From assembly GCA_026075535.2 (NCBI GenBank), contig AP026544.2, positions 9,300,001-9,364,000 of the forward strand: a DNA stretch of 64,000 nt, written 5' to 3'. The position numbers were made by a program, and so were the translations under genes. The notes below the pieces were generated by a model. The model had not been told where the DNA came from, ran no database searches, and worked only from the letters and a program-made list of their open reading frames with translations. This DNA is from Tricholoma matsutake. Its lineage: Eukaryota; Basidiomycota; Agaricomycetes; Agaricales; Tricholomataceae. The number at the start of each line of letters is the position of its first letter. Positions within the stretch are counted from its first letter, which is position 1. Positions 1-10,216 of the stretch are shown one piece after another.

Positions 1-311
1 AAGATGACTGATTCCTTTCCCAGTCCTGCAATGAGGAAGGTCATTGTGAAGGTTCTTCCATTGATCGTCAGGAGTTCCCTGGCATAGTGGGAAATCTCCC
101 CTTTCTTGTTTGGGGTTCCATCCACATTTTTGACCTTGATCACCTTCTCCAGGGGGTGCAGCTCAAATCCGCTGCTCTCCGCAAATTCATGACTCATGAA
201 TATCCCTCCCGCTCCAGAGTCGAGTTGGGCTTCAGTTCCGATGGCTTTCCCTCTGCCTGCTCCTAGCACTTTGACATCTAAACGCATAGATTGATTCTTC
301 AAAGTGGCTAG
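1..311 (-). CDS. pol, retropepsin (aspartic protease) part, truncated by window edge
   Basis: Translation of the minus strand gives the retropepsin active-site motif AQLDSGAGGIF followed by a V-D-G-T segment and, near the edge, FLIAGLGKESV, which fits the usual end of a retroviral-type protease. The enzyme would cut the Gag-Pol polyprotein inside virus-like particles and works as a dimer with one DSG motif per monomer. The frame is open upstream of the gag stop and overlaps gag in the -1 frame, so expression by -1 frameshifting is likely. No stop is seen in the visible part. The catalytic Asp is intact. RT and later domains lie beyond the edge. Confidence 0.8.
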
Positions 312-1219
312 TAGTACAGAGCAGACAGAGAGTTCGGTGGTACCTGGCATCGAGGCAGGCCACCTCTTAAAAAACCCTCGTCCTCAATTGCGGTGAGAGC
401 TCCTTTCTTTTCTTCTTTGTCGGGTTCTTTCATGATTGCTTGGATCTTCGAGTAGGCTTCCTTGCCTTTATTCTTTGGGAATGGCCAGTCCTCGGTCCTC
501 TTTTCCCCTTTCTTGTGTTTGGACGCTCTGTGTCCAGTCTGATGGCACACAAAGCACTGTCCTTTTTTCATATGTTTAATCCTCTCCTGGTAGGAGAGCT
601 GGTTGATCTCGAGTGGGGTCTCCTTTGCCTTGGAGTTCAGCAGCTTCCTTGTCAAAGCTTCCTGCAGTCTCCCTGTTATGGCCTTTGCTCTCCTCCACTG
701 TCCATCATACTTTGAGGCGGCATTGATCATCCCCTCCAGCGCTGTGGGGATCGTCTCCATGTTAAAGATCCTCTTGAGGAGCTTGGGGTTTAACCCATCC
801 ATGAAGAGTTCTATCAGGGTGGTATCGTCGTTGATTCCCACCTTTTCTCGCAGGATTCGGAACTGTGCAATGTAATCCTCCAGGTCCTGTCCCTGCTTCA
901 ATGTCTTCATCTCGGTTCTGGCTCTGCCAGCTTCGTCAATTGGTGTGAATGCCATCTTGAGCACCGCTTCGAAGGCTGACCATGCTCCTAGGTCTTCCTT
1001 CTCTGCCCATGTCTGTGCCCAGGGCGCGGCGGTTCCTCCATTTATGAAGGACAATGCGAAGATGATTTTCTTCTCGTTGGTGTCGTAGATTCCATGGTTC
1101 ACTCTCAAATAGAGTTTCACTTCTTGTAAGAACTTCGCAGTTCTAGTTCGGTCCCCTGTGAAGTCAGAGGGGGTTCATATCCTGATCTCCTTGGTTGATG
1201 CAGTGGGTTCGGTAGACAT
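308..1219 (-). pseudogene. Ret1 gag with one in-frame TGA
   Basis: The start is the ATG at 1219 (peptide MSTEPTASTKEIRI). A TGA at 1175-1177 then interrupts the frame before TPSDFTGDRTRTAKFLQ, and the rest is open to the stop at 308-310. The central part (WAQTWAEKEDLGAW, then LKQGQDLEDYIAQF and LFMDGLNPKLLKRIF) is the Ty3-type capsid domain. Near the C terminus is a zinc knuckle, CFVCHQTGHRASKH, in which the last Cys of the usual CCHC is His. Gag forms the particle and packages RNA. The TGA most simply derives from a CGA arginine codon. Only the piece downstream of the stop would be read without readthrough. Confidence 0.85.
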
Positions 1220-1490
1220 GTTGGCGTTGTCGTTGGATAAGGAGAATGGGTCTTGTTCTGGGTTTCTTCTGTATCGAGGGATCTAAAGCCCTCTTTGTCG
1301 AGGTATCAGGGTTCTTCATCACTGGGTCTCTTTGAGAACCACTTTTGTGCTGGTTCCGAGTATCATACTAGTCGACCCTGGTATCTATACCACGGGGTTC
1401 TTCCTGATGATGATGCTCCGGTTGGAGGTCTGTCTGGGCTTTGTCTGAAAGACGTTGTGTCTGCACCTAGGTAGGTGGACTTCATAGATC

Positions 1491-1837
1491 AGCTTGACCT
1501 TTTGTTAAGACTATAGGTCTTTAACTCAGCCTTGGCTTCATATGTTACAGTTGGAGGCTTTCCAACTGTCTCGTATTGCACTAGGAGACTTTCCTAGTGT
1601 ATCAGGCTTCCTGCCTTCACTTGGGTACTTCCTCAAGTCATCACGGCTATCCGTACTCAGAGGCTTTCTGAGTAGACCGTCGGTTTGTGTATCACAGTTG
1701 GAGGCTTTCCAACTGTCGAGTTTGAGTTATCACAGCTAGGGGCTTCCTAAGCTGTCAAGTGTTTTGGTTGAGTCTAAGACCGTTGATTGAATTAGGTCAA
1801 GCTGGAGAATACACAGAGTGTAGCTACAGCTTATATA
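1491..1837 (-). promoter_or_regulatory. Ret1 TATA box, predicted RNA start and self-priming site
   Basis: On the minus strand a TATATAAG box (1837-1830) lies about 34 bp upstream of CAGCTTGACCT (1804-1794). The site just inside the LTR, AGGTCAAGCTG (1501-1491), is its exact 11-nt complement. This is the arrangement of Tf1-like elements, in which the folded 5' end of the RNA primes minus-strand DNA synthesis. The RNA start is inferred from TATA spacing and complementarity, not observed. Confidence 0.6.
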
Positions 1838-2110
1838 CTGTTCCAGGACTATCTATTGTCCAATCGGAAGGTGAGATGTTTATCAGGTAAATATAGACAA
1901 GAACAATAGAAACAATAGGTCTCATGCCTCGCATGAGGCGTCCGATGTCAAGGAGTGCTGTGGCGCAGCATATCAGAGAACAATAAGAGATAAGCCTCAT
2001 GCCTAGCATGAGGCATCTGATGTCACAGATCCGATGTCAAGGACATGCTGCGGCGCAGCATGTCGATCATGAGGGTCCAACATCACAGACCTCATGTAAA
2101 GGGGTTGTCA
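1503..2110 (-). repeat. Ret1 5' LTR
   Basis: The block of about 608 bp has TG...CA ends and abuts a primer-binding site at 1491-1501. It contains a TATA box (minus strand TATATAAG, ending at 1837) and, at its far end, repeated palindromes of the type CTCATGCCTAGCATGAGGC near 1922-2010, spaced by GATGTCA repeats. No second copy is in the window, so the ends are inferred. Confidence 0.65.
1547..1755 (-). repeat. array of six short hairpins in the Ret1 RNA leader
   Basis: Six palindromes follow one another at 1547-1569, 1579-1599, 1619-1638, 1654-1674, 1694-1716 and 1732-1755. Each has a stem of about 7-9 bp and a short loop. On the element's sense strand the loops share an AAGCC/AAGTC-like core, for example CAGTTGGAAAGCCTCCAACTG. 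Stem sequences differ while pairing is kept, except that the first and fifth are identical. They lie downstream of the predicted transcription start, so they would be in the RNA leader. Function is unknown; packaging, primer folding or translation control are possible. Confidence 0.7.
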
Positions 2111-2140
2111 TACCATGGTGTGTGTGGGAGTGGATTCGGG

Positions 2141-2564
2141 TGTAAGGGGACTAGGGGTGCCCTGTGTGTTTTTCCTATTTTTTATGTTCGTCCTATATTT
2201 TTCCCCACCTCTTTTCCTTCTATTCTTCATTTTCTATGATTTTTCCGGATTTTATTACTAATTTTCCCTTGCTATCATGTTTGTACATGTTGACACTTTT
2301 ATATTTAGAGGCGGAGTACCCCTTCCGACACATACCCCTTGGTATGATGTCATTTGGTGGCCTTGATCCACCTATCTCCACCTTTTTCTATTTTTAGGTT
2401 ATATTTGATTTTTGTTGTCTTCACATATACTGGGCATCAGCAAGGGGATCCTTAGAGTTTTCTCTTCAGATTTCCCTTTGCTAGGTGTGTCCCCAATGCC
2501 TGTATTATGTAGTATAATTTTAACTTTGGATTTCCCTTTGCTAGAGGCTTAGGTTGCCCTTATA
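2141..2564 (+). repeat. Ret6a, isolated Ret6 LTR
   Basis: The 424-bp block matches the LTRs of Ret6b and Ret6c from TGTAAGGGG to CCCTTATA. No Ret6 internal sequence adjoins it, so it is a solo LTR or a rearranged remnant. The flanks TCGGG and TCAGT are not a clean target duplication. It lies between the Ret1 LTR and the truncated 5' end of Ret2a. The 2565-2700 stretch to its right is unassigned. Confidence 0.85.
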
Positions 2565-2700
2565 TCAGTGCATGGAGTCACCATGTGTCAAGGTGTCTTC
2601 CATCAGAAGAGAGTCGAGTCAAATGAGAAAATTAAAATGCCCAGTCTTGCCGGCGTACGTCTGGTCGTCGTGGGTTATGATAACAGAAAATCGTAACACT

Positions 2701-4153
2701 GACTCTCCTATCTTGTGTGAGTCACCTTCACATCCAAACCTTCCAGCAGAAACCCATGAAAACCCCATAAGCACTAAACCCTCAAAACTTGTACTTCCTG
2801 AGATCTCTCTCATCAATGCTGCCACTTACATGCACACAAGCAAACTTCCTGGGGCTGTTGCTTTTCAGATGACATTCTCCCCAGAAGGACTGGTGGCTAA
2901 ATCCTCGGCAGTGTCCAGAAATCCCCTGGACCTTTCTGATGTTCCAGAAGAATATCACAAATTTGCAGATGTTTTCAATAAACAAAAAGCCAACACCCTT
3001 CCTCCACACTGTCCCTATGACCTCAAGATAGAGACAGAGGATAATGCTCCCCCACCTCCAGGTCGCATGTACTCCCTCTCTCCCTCTGAGCTTGAGGCCC
3101 TCTGAATATTCATTGAAGAAAATGTTCATTCAGGCTTCATCTGCCCCTCCAAATCCCCTCACGGCACTCCAATACTCTTTGTCAAGAAAAAGGATGGGAG
3201 TCTCCGACTTTGCGTCGACTACCAGGGACTCAATCGCATCTCAAAAAAGGACCACCACCCACTTCCTCTAATCTCAGATCCCCTGGACTCTCCAGGAAAG
3301 GCACGTGTGTTCACCAAAATTGACCTCCAGCATGCTTATCACTTAGTCCACATTGCTGAGGGAGATGAATGGAAGACCACTTTCCACATGCGCTACAGTT
3401 CTTTTGAGTGGCTGGTAGTTCCTTTTGGACTCACCAATGCACCTGCTGCCTTCCAGTGCCTCATGAATGACATCTTCAGTGACCTATTAGATGTCAGTGT
3501 CATTGTCTATCTTGATGATATCCTAATCTACTCCAATGACATGAGTCAACACAAGGCTCACGTCAAGGAAGTCCTCCGGAGACTCCAGAAGAATGGCCTC
3601 TACGCTGCTCCACAGAAATGCGAGTTCCATAAAGACAGCATGGAATACTTGGGGTTCATCCTCTCTCCAGATGGGCTCTGGATGTCTGAAGATAAAGTCA
3701 AAACCATCCTCGACTGGCCCGAACCTCGAAAGGTTAAGGATATCCAATCCTTCCTGGGATTCTGCAACTTCTACCAATGGTTCATCCACGGATATTCCAA
3801 CATTGTCATTCCACTCACCAGACTCACCCAGAAACATATGCCTTGGGACTTTGGCAAGAAATGTCAAGAAGCCTTCAACAAACTAAAAGAAGAATTCACT
3901 CATTAATACTCACTCAATGGCTACCGGATTCCCGCATTATCTTGGAGACAGACGCCTCAGATTATGCCTTAGCAGCAGTCCTTTCCATCTATACCTTGGA
4001 TGGAGAAATCCACCCAGTTGCATTCCACTCTCATTCCCTCAACCCAGCTGAATTGAACTATGACACCCACGATAAGGAACTTCTTGCTATCTTCTTGCTT
4101 TCAAACACTGGCAACAGTACCTTGAAGGTTCCAGAAATCCAATAGATGTGGTC
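2701..4153 (+). pseudogene. Ret2a reverse transcriptase and start of RNase H, broken
   Basis: The translation aligns along its length with Ret2c pol. RT motifs include [33 protein letters not shown] and the catalytic YLDDILIYS (intact), then [20 protein letters not shown]. RNase H begins with LETDASDYALAAVLS and ends in the KELLAIF region. Breaks are a TGA at 3103-3105 (Ret2c has CAA, so the ancestor was probably CGA), a short deletion at about 3904 that creates TAA, and a one-base loss near 4090. Ret3 then splits RNase H at 4157. No functional enzyme can be made from this copy. Confidence 0.9.
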
Positions 4154-4157
4154 ATGG

Positions 4158-5351
4158 TGATGATACTCAACCCAGGAAAACCACCAAAATAGCTGATGAG
4201 GCAATTGATGATATTTGCAACGAGTCAGAGGAAGGGTGTGATGTGTTCTGAATGTTCGTGGTCCAACCTATGGGAAGATAACTAGTTGGTACTAGTCATG
4301 AAGGTAGTACTATAGGAGACGAAGGTGTTTGGCATGGTCCGATCGAGTATCAATCAATATTGAGGATGATTGATGAGATCGATGGCAAATGATGTTGATC
4401 ATCAATGATCGATGTGTGAATTCTGAGGACCTTTTGATAGGTCAATAGTATACGAAGACTATAGTCAATGGCTAGGAAGTGTTGGAAGGGTTGCTAGTGC
4501 TAACAATCAGAGGATTGTAAGAAGATCGAGGACGACGATGGTTGCAGAGGTTTCTCATCAATCAAGAAAACTGGTAGAAGTTTAGATTGTTTTAGAGGAT
4601 AGATCTGATTCTTAGAATTTAATACAAGACAATAGGTGAAGACAATTTCTTCCATTTCTAAGTAGATACTACAGAGTTTTATATGTTTTAAAGAAACTTC
4701 CTAAAATGGAATAAGAAACATGTGTAGAACATGAGGCAAAAGATATGAGTTAAGGCACAAGGCCAAAAAGGAGACTGGAATCCAAAGAAGAAAGAGATGT
4801 ATCATATGATGAAGGAGTAATAAAGCGAAAGAACTAAAAAGAGACCATCCTTTGTGTATAAACTGCACTAAGTCTTGCAATAATCCATCCAGCGGGTTCT
4901 GTATGCGATAGGGACTTGGAACAAGGCTGACCTATGATCAGCAGGTTTGAGCACGAGTTGGAATACATCCTAGCGCATGGTCTTCCACCATTTAGATAAT
5001 GAAGGCAGTGCCCAATGTCGCTCATAGTCTCTCGATATCAATCGATAACACTCGACGATGGTCAATGATGGTCAATGATGTTTGATTGCGGTCACAGCTG
5101 TTCGAAGTTGATCAGGGATGTTTGATGGTCATTTAGAGGGATCTTAGGGGCTTTCAGGGTAGTCCTAAGGTTGTGCGATGTGGGCTCTTGGTACAATCGA
5201 TGTCGCTGGTGATGTTTTGATGTGGTTGATATGATATCGCAATTGATAGACTGGGTCACACTGCGTCTGGGACATCATAGGAGTTAGCCGATGTGATTAG
5301 AATATGGTTGAAATGGTGAATCGGCCCTTGAGCTGAGGAGACAACCTATCA
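4158..5351 (-). repeat. Ret3 3' LTR
   Basis: It is a direct repeat of 12157-13353, beginning TGATGATACTCAAC and ending CAACCTATCA on the plus strand. The two copies differ mainly by C/T and G/A changes. Confidence 0.95.
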
Positions 5352-5500
5352 TCCTCCCCCTTACTGAAATTCTGACCGTCCCAGTCAGTTGAGCTGAAAT
5401 AACTGGATCATGTGACATTGTTGATCGTTGATTTAAGATGCATCGTGGTTCAAACTTCTCTCTTTCCATTCAATCTCTTTCATCAATCTCCTCGACAACA

Positions 5501-6879
5501 TGTCCATCCTCGCTGAACTTGCCCTTCCCATCCTCAATCATGCAAAATTGATGCCCGAGGCTGGCAAAGCCAAAGAGTTGGACTTCAAAATCTGGGGTCA
5601 AAGTTTTTGTGAGAAAATGGTGTGTTTTTCCCTTTTCTTTCATTTATCTGCTTCCTGACCTCGTTGATAGGCTGAATACGACGATCTCATCGGATTGTTC
5701 AATGAGGCATGTGATGACCATGTGCAGGCTATGTTGGACAAGGCAATCGGCCTCTTTGCACCCTTCACTCGTGAGGGTTGGGTTTTGTGGGGTGGCAGAT
5801 ATCTTTTTGAGGAGTACTCGAGGAAAGTCAAGGAAGAGAGGCAGAGAGAGGAGGAGAGGGTGGCTCGGCAGGTGGCCATCGAGGCCAAAGCAAAGAGGAT
5901 CGAGGAACAATGAGACGCGCTGGTTGAGGCACATCAAACATTCTTGGCCGAAGTCTGGGCAAAAAGTGTGTCGAAGGACAAATTCCATGATCGTACAACT
6001 GCGCTTGAGCTCATGTGCCTCTCGATCGATCGGGACGAGGCCAAGGAAGAAGAAGAAACTCTGGTCAATGACCTACCAGTCATCGAGCAGATGGTCGAGA
6101 AGAGGAAGGCCAATGAGATGGACAAGGAGGAGGAGGAGGGCGAAGACGAACTCGATCAGGAGCCTGTGGTCGCCAAATGGGTGCAGCTAGAGGAAGGTGA
6201 ATTGATCACCTTCCATGGGCTGGTAAGTTGTCATTTTCTTTTGATATTGTTCAGACTAATCAGGCTTTCTATATTGCTTTAGTGTGATCGATGCGTGGGA
6301 CTAAGGACATCTCAGGAGTGTATCGTTGAGGAGGGTGCCCCAAAGTGCAATAGATGCACTCAGGGGCTGCAGGGGTGCTACTGGGAGGGAGTGTTGAGGC
6401 GAGGATTCTGACGAGGCGAGTCGAGGAAAAAGGCGAACTCCAAGCGAGCTACAAAGGGTACTGCAGAGTCGACGGAGGTGTCAACTCCAAGATGTAGTAA
6501 GTGAAGTCACTCGTTAGCAATTATGATCGCTAAATATGTATGATTGCTTAGCGGTACGCATCCAGGCTATCCAGCCCATCCAAAACACAGAGGCCAGGCC
6601 CTCAAGAGTCGATGAGCACCCGAAATGAACAACGAAGATGAAGGCAAAATTGGCTGAGAAGGAGAAGGGCAAAGGAAAGGTGAGAGAGCGAGAGGTTGAA
6701 CCCAAGGTTGTGGGTGTGGTTGAGGAGATGACAGCATCGGATGCAGCATGGCTCCAGTGTCAATATCTCGTGGAAGTGCTGGTGTGAAAGAAGCTGGAGG
6801 TAGAGGTACTGATGGAGGAGATTGAGGTGTTGGAGAGGAAGTGGGAGGAATCCCAATGGAACTTTGTTGTATTGCTTTA
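5501..6879 (+). pseudogene. Ret3 antisense accessory gene: coiled-coil protein with a Cys6 cluster
   Basis: It starts at the ATG at 5501 (MSILAELALPILNHAKLM), about 150 bp from the 3' LTR, and runs against pol. The reading frame is kept if three introns are removed: about 5621-5671, 6223-6282 and 6497-6551, all GT...AG. The protein is rich in Lys and Glu (predicted coiled coil). Exon 3 holds six cysteines, spaced C-x2-C-x8-C-x8-C-x2-C-x6-C and ending in CNRCTQGLQGCYWEG, which resembles a fungal Zn2Cys6 DNA-binding cluster. It ends with a basic KEKGKGKVRE stretch and another helical part. TGA stops (first at about 5911 and 6409) sit where CGA would restore the frame. Function is not known. I infer a DNA- or RNA-binding cargo protein. 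Confidence 0.6.
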
Positions 6880-7375
6880 ATTTTATCATTTTTCTTGTGT
6901 CTGAGCGAGATAAGTTTGAAATGAGAAATATTGTGTGTGATCAAAGCCAGGAAATGTAAGATATATGCGAAAAAAAAACATAGGAGAGAAAAAGAAAAAG
7001 AAAGTAAAATGGATGATTCATCAAAACGAGACATAGGGGAAAGGCTCAGAACTCCTTCATAGCCGAAAAACCCCGTCGAGCTTGCACAAACACATTTCAA
7101 ATGATATCACAACTTTTAATAGTACACCGTTATAAGATTGAGAGTTTGTTTTAATATCGCAAGTAAGGAAAATAAAGGAAAAATGCTCTATTTGTCTTTG
7201 TCAAGGTCAGGAATGCCTTCATCGATGTCTCCATCGATGTCCAATGTTGTTTGAAGTTGTTTGAGCTGACAATCATCGATATCGAAGAAGTTCAGAGGAA
7301 GGGGAATAGATTTGCATGCTAGATATGGTAGAACTTGGAAGGCAGCTACTGGTCAATGAAGAACTGAACCATGTC

Positions 7376-8110
7376 GTCTAACCATTTATGAATGAGCAGT
7401 AATCGTTCGTCTTCTTTCTTTGCTTTGTCCAATTGAGGTACGTCTTCATATGAAACATCCTCCCCCTTACTGAAATCTGAAGCTTGGGTGAAAGTGGGAT
7501 AAGTCATGTGAGAGGGGAAAGGTTGAATCGAGATTGGGTTGATTTGATGAATGAAACCATGTAGTTTGTCGATCCAGTCACCGAATTCTTCTTCTACTTT
7601 GATATCATCGTCTTCAGTTTGTCAAGGATGTCGCAAAAGACCATCCAGCCCATGGTGCATACCTGCAACATGAACTAGCATGAAGTGGAATGTTAGAATG
7701 GAAACAATCCATTGGTTGATGCTAGCGCTAGGCGCGATATTGGGATTTGAGAGCATGCCTTTGATATACCTCACATCGACCTTGACAATAAGGTTTTGTA
7801 CCCCTATCAAATATAAACAAAGTGCACCAAGAGCTCGATATAGACCATAAAGTTCTTGTTTTGGTTGCGAGAACCGGGATTTGCAGTCATTGAGTGTGAT
7901 CAAGCTGAATCGACTGTAGTATCATTTTTGAGGGTTATCATGGTCACATTGCGCTAGGAAATAGCCAATCACGATGCTTGATGTGTCAACTGCAAGGATG
8001 ACTGGGGCATTCAATGTATAGTCGATTGCTCAAATTGCTGGCGAGGTCAGGAGCGCTTGCTTGAGATTTTCTTGCGCTGCTACCTGAGATGGGCCGAATT
8101 TGAAGGGCAC
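7376..8110 (-). pseudogene. Ret3 RNase H and linker, pol end
   Basis: The minus-strand translation contains a TSSIVIGYFLAQCD-like RNase H strand, then DCKSRFSQPKQELYGLYRAL, VDVRYIKGMLSNPN and VHVAGMHHGLDGLLRHP, the standard order for this retroelement family. After DGL..RHP an in-frame TGA (about 7625) is followed by the expected linker (FGDWIDKLHGFIHQINP, YEDVPQLDKAKKEDERLLLI). The frame ends about 7376. No integrase zinc finger or DDE core follows. The coding DNA at 7456-7480 repeats the sequence beside the 3' LTR. Confidence 0.8.
7456..7480 (-). repeat. internal copy of the Ret3 polypurine tract
   Basis: These 25 bases match 5350-5374, the polypurine tract next to the 3' LTR, with one base missing. 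The minus strand shows AGTAAGGGGGAGGATG in both places. The internal copy is inside the pol linker (peptide DFSKGEDVS). The pair brackets the accessory-gene region. Confidence 0.75.
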
Positions 8111-9460
8111 ATCTTTTTGAGTAAGGTTGATTAGCGCAGCTGCTCAATGTGCGAAACTTTGAATGAAAATTCGACAAACTCCAATTGTTCCTAAGAACAC
8201 CTTAACCTCTGTGAGCATATGACACAGACCCCACTTCTGAATCTTATTGATATGCATCGGGTCAGCCATTCGACCTTGAATATTGCATCAATGACCTAAA
8301 ATGATTATTTCGGGGATGCAAGCAAATGACTTTCATCCTGAGAATGTCCCACCACAATACTTCATGCGCTGGATGATGCGATTTAGGTTCTCAAAATGCT
8401 CCCATATGAATTGTCGAATGCCTGAGTTGTCAGCGATCATTTCATATGACCCACTGATTGTTCGATATTCCAATTTCGGACCCTTCACTGGTGTGTCATC
8501 GATATAAGGGATCATAATATGAGGGACTTTGGGTTGTAGGATGAAAGTGACATTGTCATGTAGGATCAGAACTGAGTTCATCCAACCCATTGGTAGGGTG
8601 ACGATTTGAAGTGCGCCAAATGGGGTCTGGAAAGTCATTAGATCTCGAGAAGATTCAGATATGAGCCTTTCATTGAATGCCACATATAAATCCAACATTC
8701 CTCCACAAGCGTGTCCCCCAAACTGTTTGGCTACATGCTCGGGGATCAGGACGATGCCTGAGTGCTGGATTGTAACTTGGTTTAGCGCCTCGAGACTGTG
8801 GACTATTCGGAGCAATTTTGCATCTTTCTTCACAATGCAAAACCATTGCGATCGGTATGACAAGTTCAATGACTCATAGACTCCTGCTTCGATCTTCTTT
8901 TTCAGCATCTCGCAAATCTGCTCATACAAACCAGGTGGTATGGGGATATTGCGTTCGACCCAAGGGGTGTGAGGGACGACTGGGAACTTGATAGGGGGGA
9001 AGAAATCTGGTCGAAACCTTCCTCGTTTGTTGTTGGTCCATGCAAACCCTGCTTGCTGGTTTCAAATGAAGTCATGCATGAGGTCTCATTCTTGAGGCCA
9101 TAAGAAATTGCCTGGATGTTTTCAATCAATGATGTTTTTGCATTCAAAGTTATATTGGGGAGTTGGTTTGAATATCAGAGGATGGGGATTTAGTGGAGGC
9201 ATGTCTTTGAGGGGGTCACCCTCGATGTGTTGAATAATTTGAAAATGATCACGTAGTCCGGCCACAATTGGATGGACCTTCTGTGCAACTGGTTTATACT
9301 TTTTCTTTGTCGATAAATAACTAGACTGGTGATTGTCAGAAATAACTGAGGAAGGGGAAACATACAATGAAGAAGTTCGCATAGGTATGAACACCATCGA
9401 GGCATTTCGAGGAATGTGGAACTCATCGCACACAGATAAATATAGGTCAGAAAGCATTGC
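8111..9460 (-). pseudogene. Ret3 reverse transcriptase
   Basis: From right to left the translation shows KKYKPVAQKVHPIVAGLRD, then KKKIEAGVYESLNLSYRSQW, VHSLEALNQVTIQHSG, GGMLDLYVAFNERLI, TFQTPFGALQIVTLPMGW and the catalytic IPYIDDTPVKGP, followed by CGG..KFSG-like thumb sequence. The catalytic Asp pair is intact. Frame changes and stops split it into at least four pieces (near 9122, 8902 and 8333). The family is recognised from the motif series. Confidence 0.85.
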
Positions 9461-9576
9461 GGATAATTCTTCGGAGGAGTCAATTTTGGGGATGTTTGCA
9501 GTGCATTTGATAAATATAGAGGAGTTAGAAGAGTCAAATGAAATAATGAAAGTGCACTGTTCTAAAATTTCATTCT

Positions 9577-10080
9577 CTAACGCTGAAAATCCTCACGGAC
9601 TACTTTTCGACGATGGTGCGATCTAGGGATTGAGGGAATGGTAGCAGTCTGAGTTGAGTTCGGATCACATATTGTGATCGTTTGGACTTCATTCCAATAG
9701 TTTCTAATGATGCTTTCTGTTAAGATGTCGAATGGTCGTCCGAGTAAAATATCATAAGCTGGGTCCTGAATAACATGTATCTGCATGTATAGGGTGATTC
9801 CACCGAGATCACAGGGTACATTGCATGCTAAACCAAGTGTTTCATCCACAGTGCCATTGGCAGACTGCATCAGAAGCCAAATTGAGGAATCATATGCTAG
9901 ACCGAGTTTGTGACAGACATCTTCAGCCATCGATATGATCGAGGAACCAGGATCAATGATGCTTTCTACCTGGTTGTTACCATGGACATCCATAATAATG
10001 GATCTAATTGATGAAGTCTCTTTAGCAACGACAAAAGGCTGAGGGATTTCACCGGGTCAGACACTGCTAATATATGTAGG
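9577..10080 (-). pseudogene. Ret3 aspartic protease
   Basis: The minus strand encodes an uninterrupted retropepsin-like domain: ESIIDPGSSIISMAEDVC (D-P-G in place of D-S-G), then a hydrophobic flap region and the closing motif YDILLGRPFDIL. The segment MDVHGNNQVES begins at 9993 and the frame can be followed upstream to about 10080. The Pro within the active-site triad is unusual and may reflect decay or a family variant. Confidence 0.75.
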
Positions 10081-10216
10081 TCTCATATGGGTCAGGCATG
10101 ATAATCGCATTGGGACTGAACATGTTCGTTGTGTTGTTTCCAGTTTGTGGTACTTGTTTTGTGTGACCTGTTCTCTCCATTTTGTTCAAACCTTGGGTGA
10201 TAGCAAGAGTAGTTCT

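Larger units (their letters stand above)
1..2110 (-). mobile_element. Ret1, Ty3/gypsy LTR retrotransposon, 5' part
   Basis: Reading leftwards, the minus strand holds a 5' LTR (2110-1503), a primer-binding site, a leader, gag (1219-308) and the retropepsin start of pol, which runs off the left edge. RT, integrase and the 3' LTR are therefore outside the window. Gag-then-protease in overlapping frames next to an LTR is the normal Ty3/gypsy order. The copy is old, because gag carries a TGA stop. The LTR ends rest on a single copy (TG...CA ends plus an adjacent primer site), so they may be off by a base or two and no target duplication can be tested. Confidence 0.85.

Noticed and set aside
1920..2100. 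Repeated palindromes and GATGTCA units as a CRISPR-like array
   Set aside because: Spacing and units are irregular, there are only a few, and the organism is a fungus. They are part of the Ret1 LTR.
2141..2564. Ret6a as a clean solo LTR with duplication
   Set aside because: The flanks TCGGG and TCAGT differ at two of five bases, so a target duplication is not supported. Only the LTR itself is reported.
6567..7100. Minus-strand frame of 177 codons in Ret3 as an integrase
   Set aside because: It has no HHCC or DDE motifs and is Ser/Pro-rich. It is the complement of the accessory gene's last exon and its flank.
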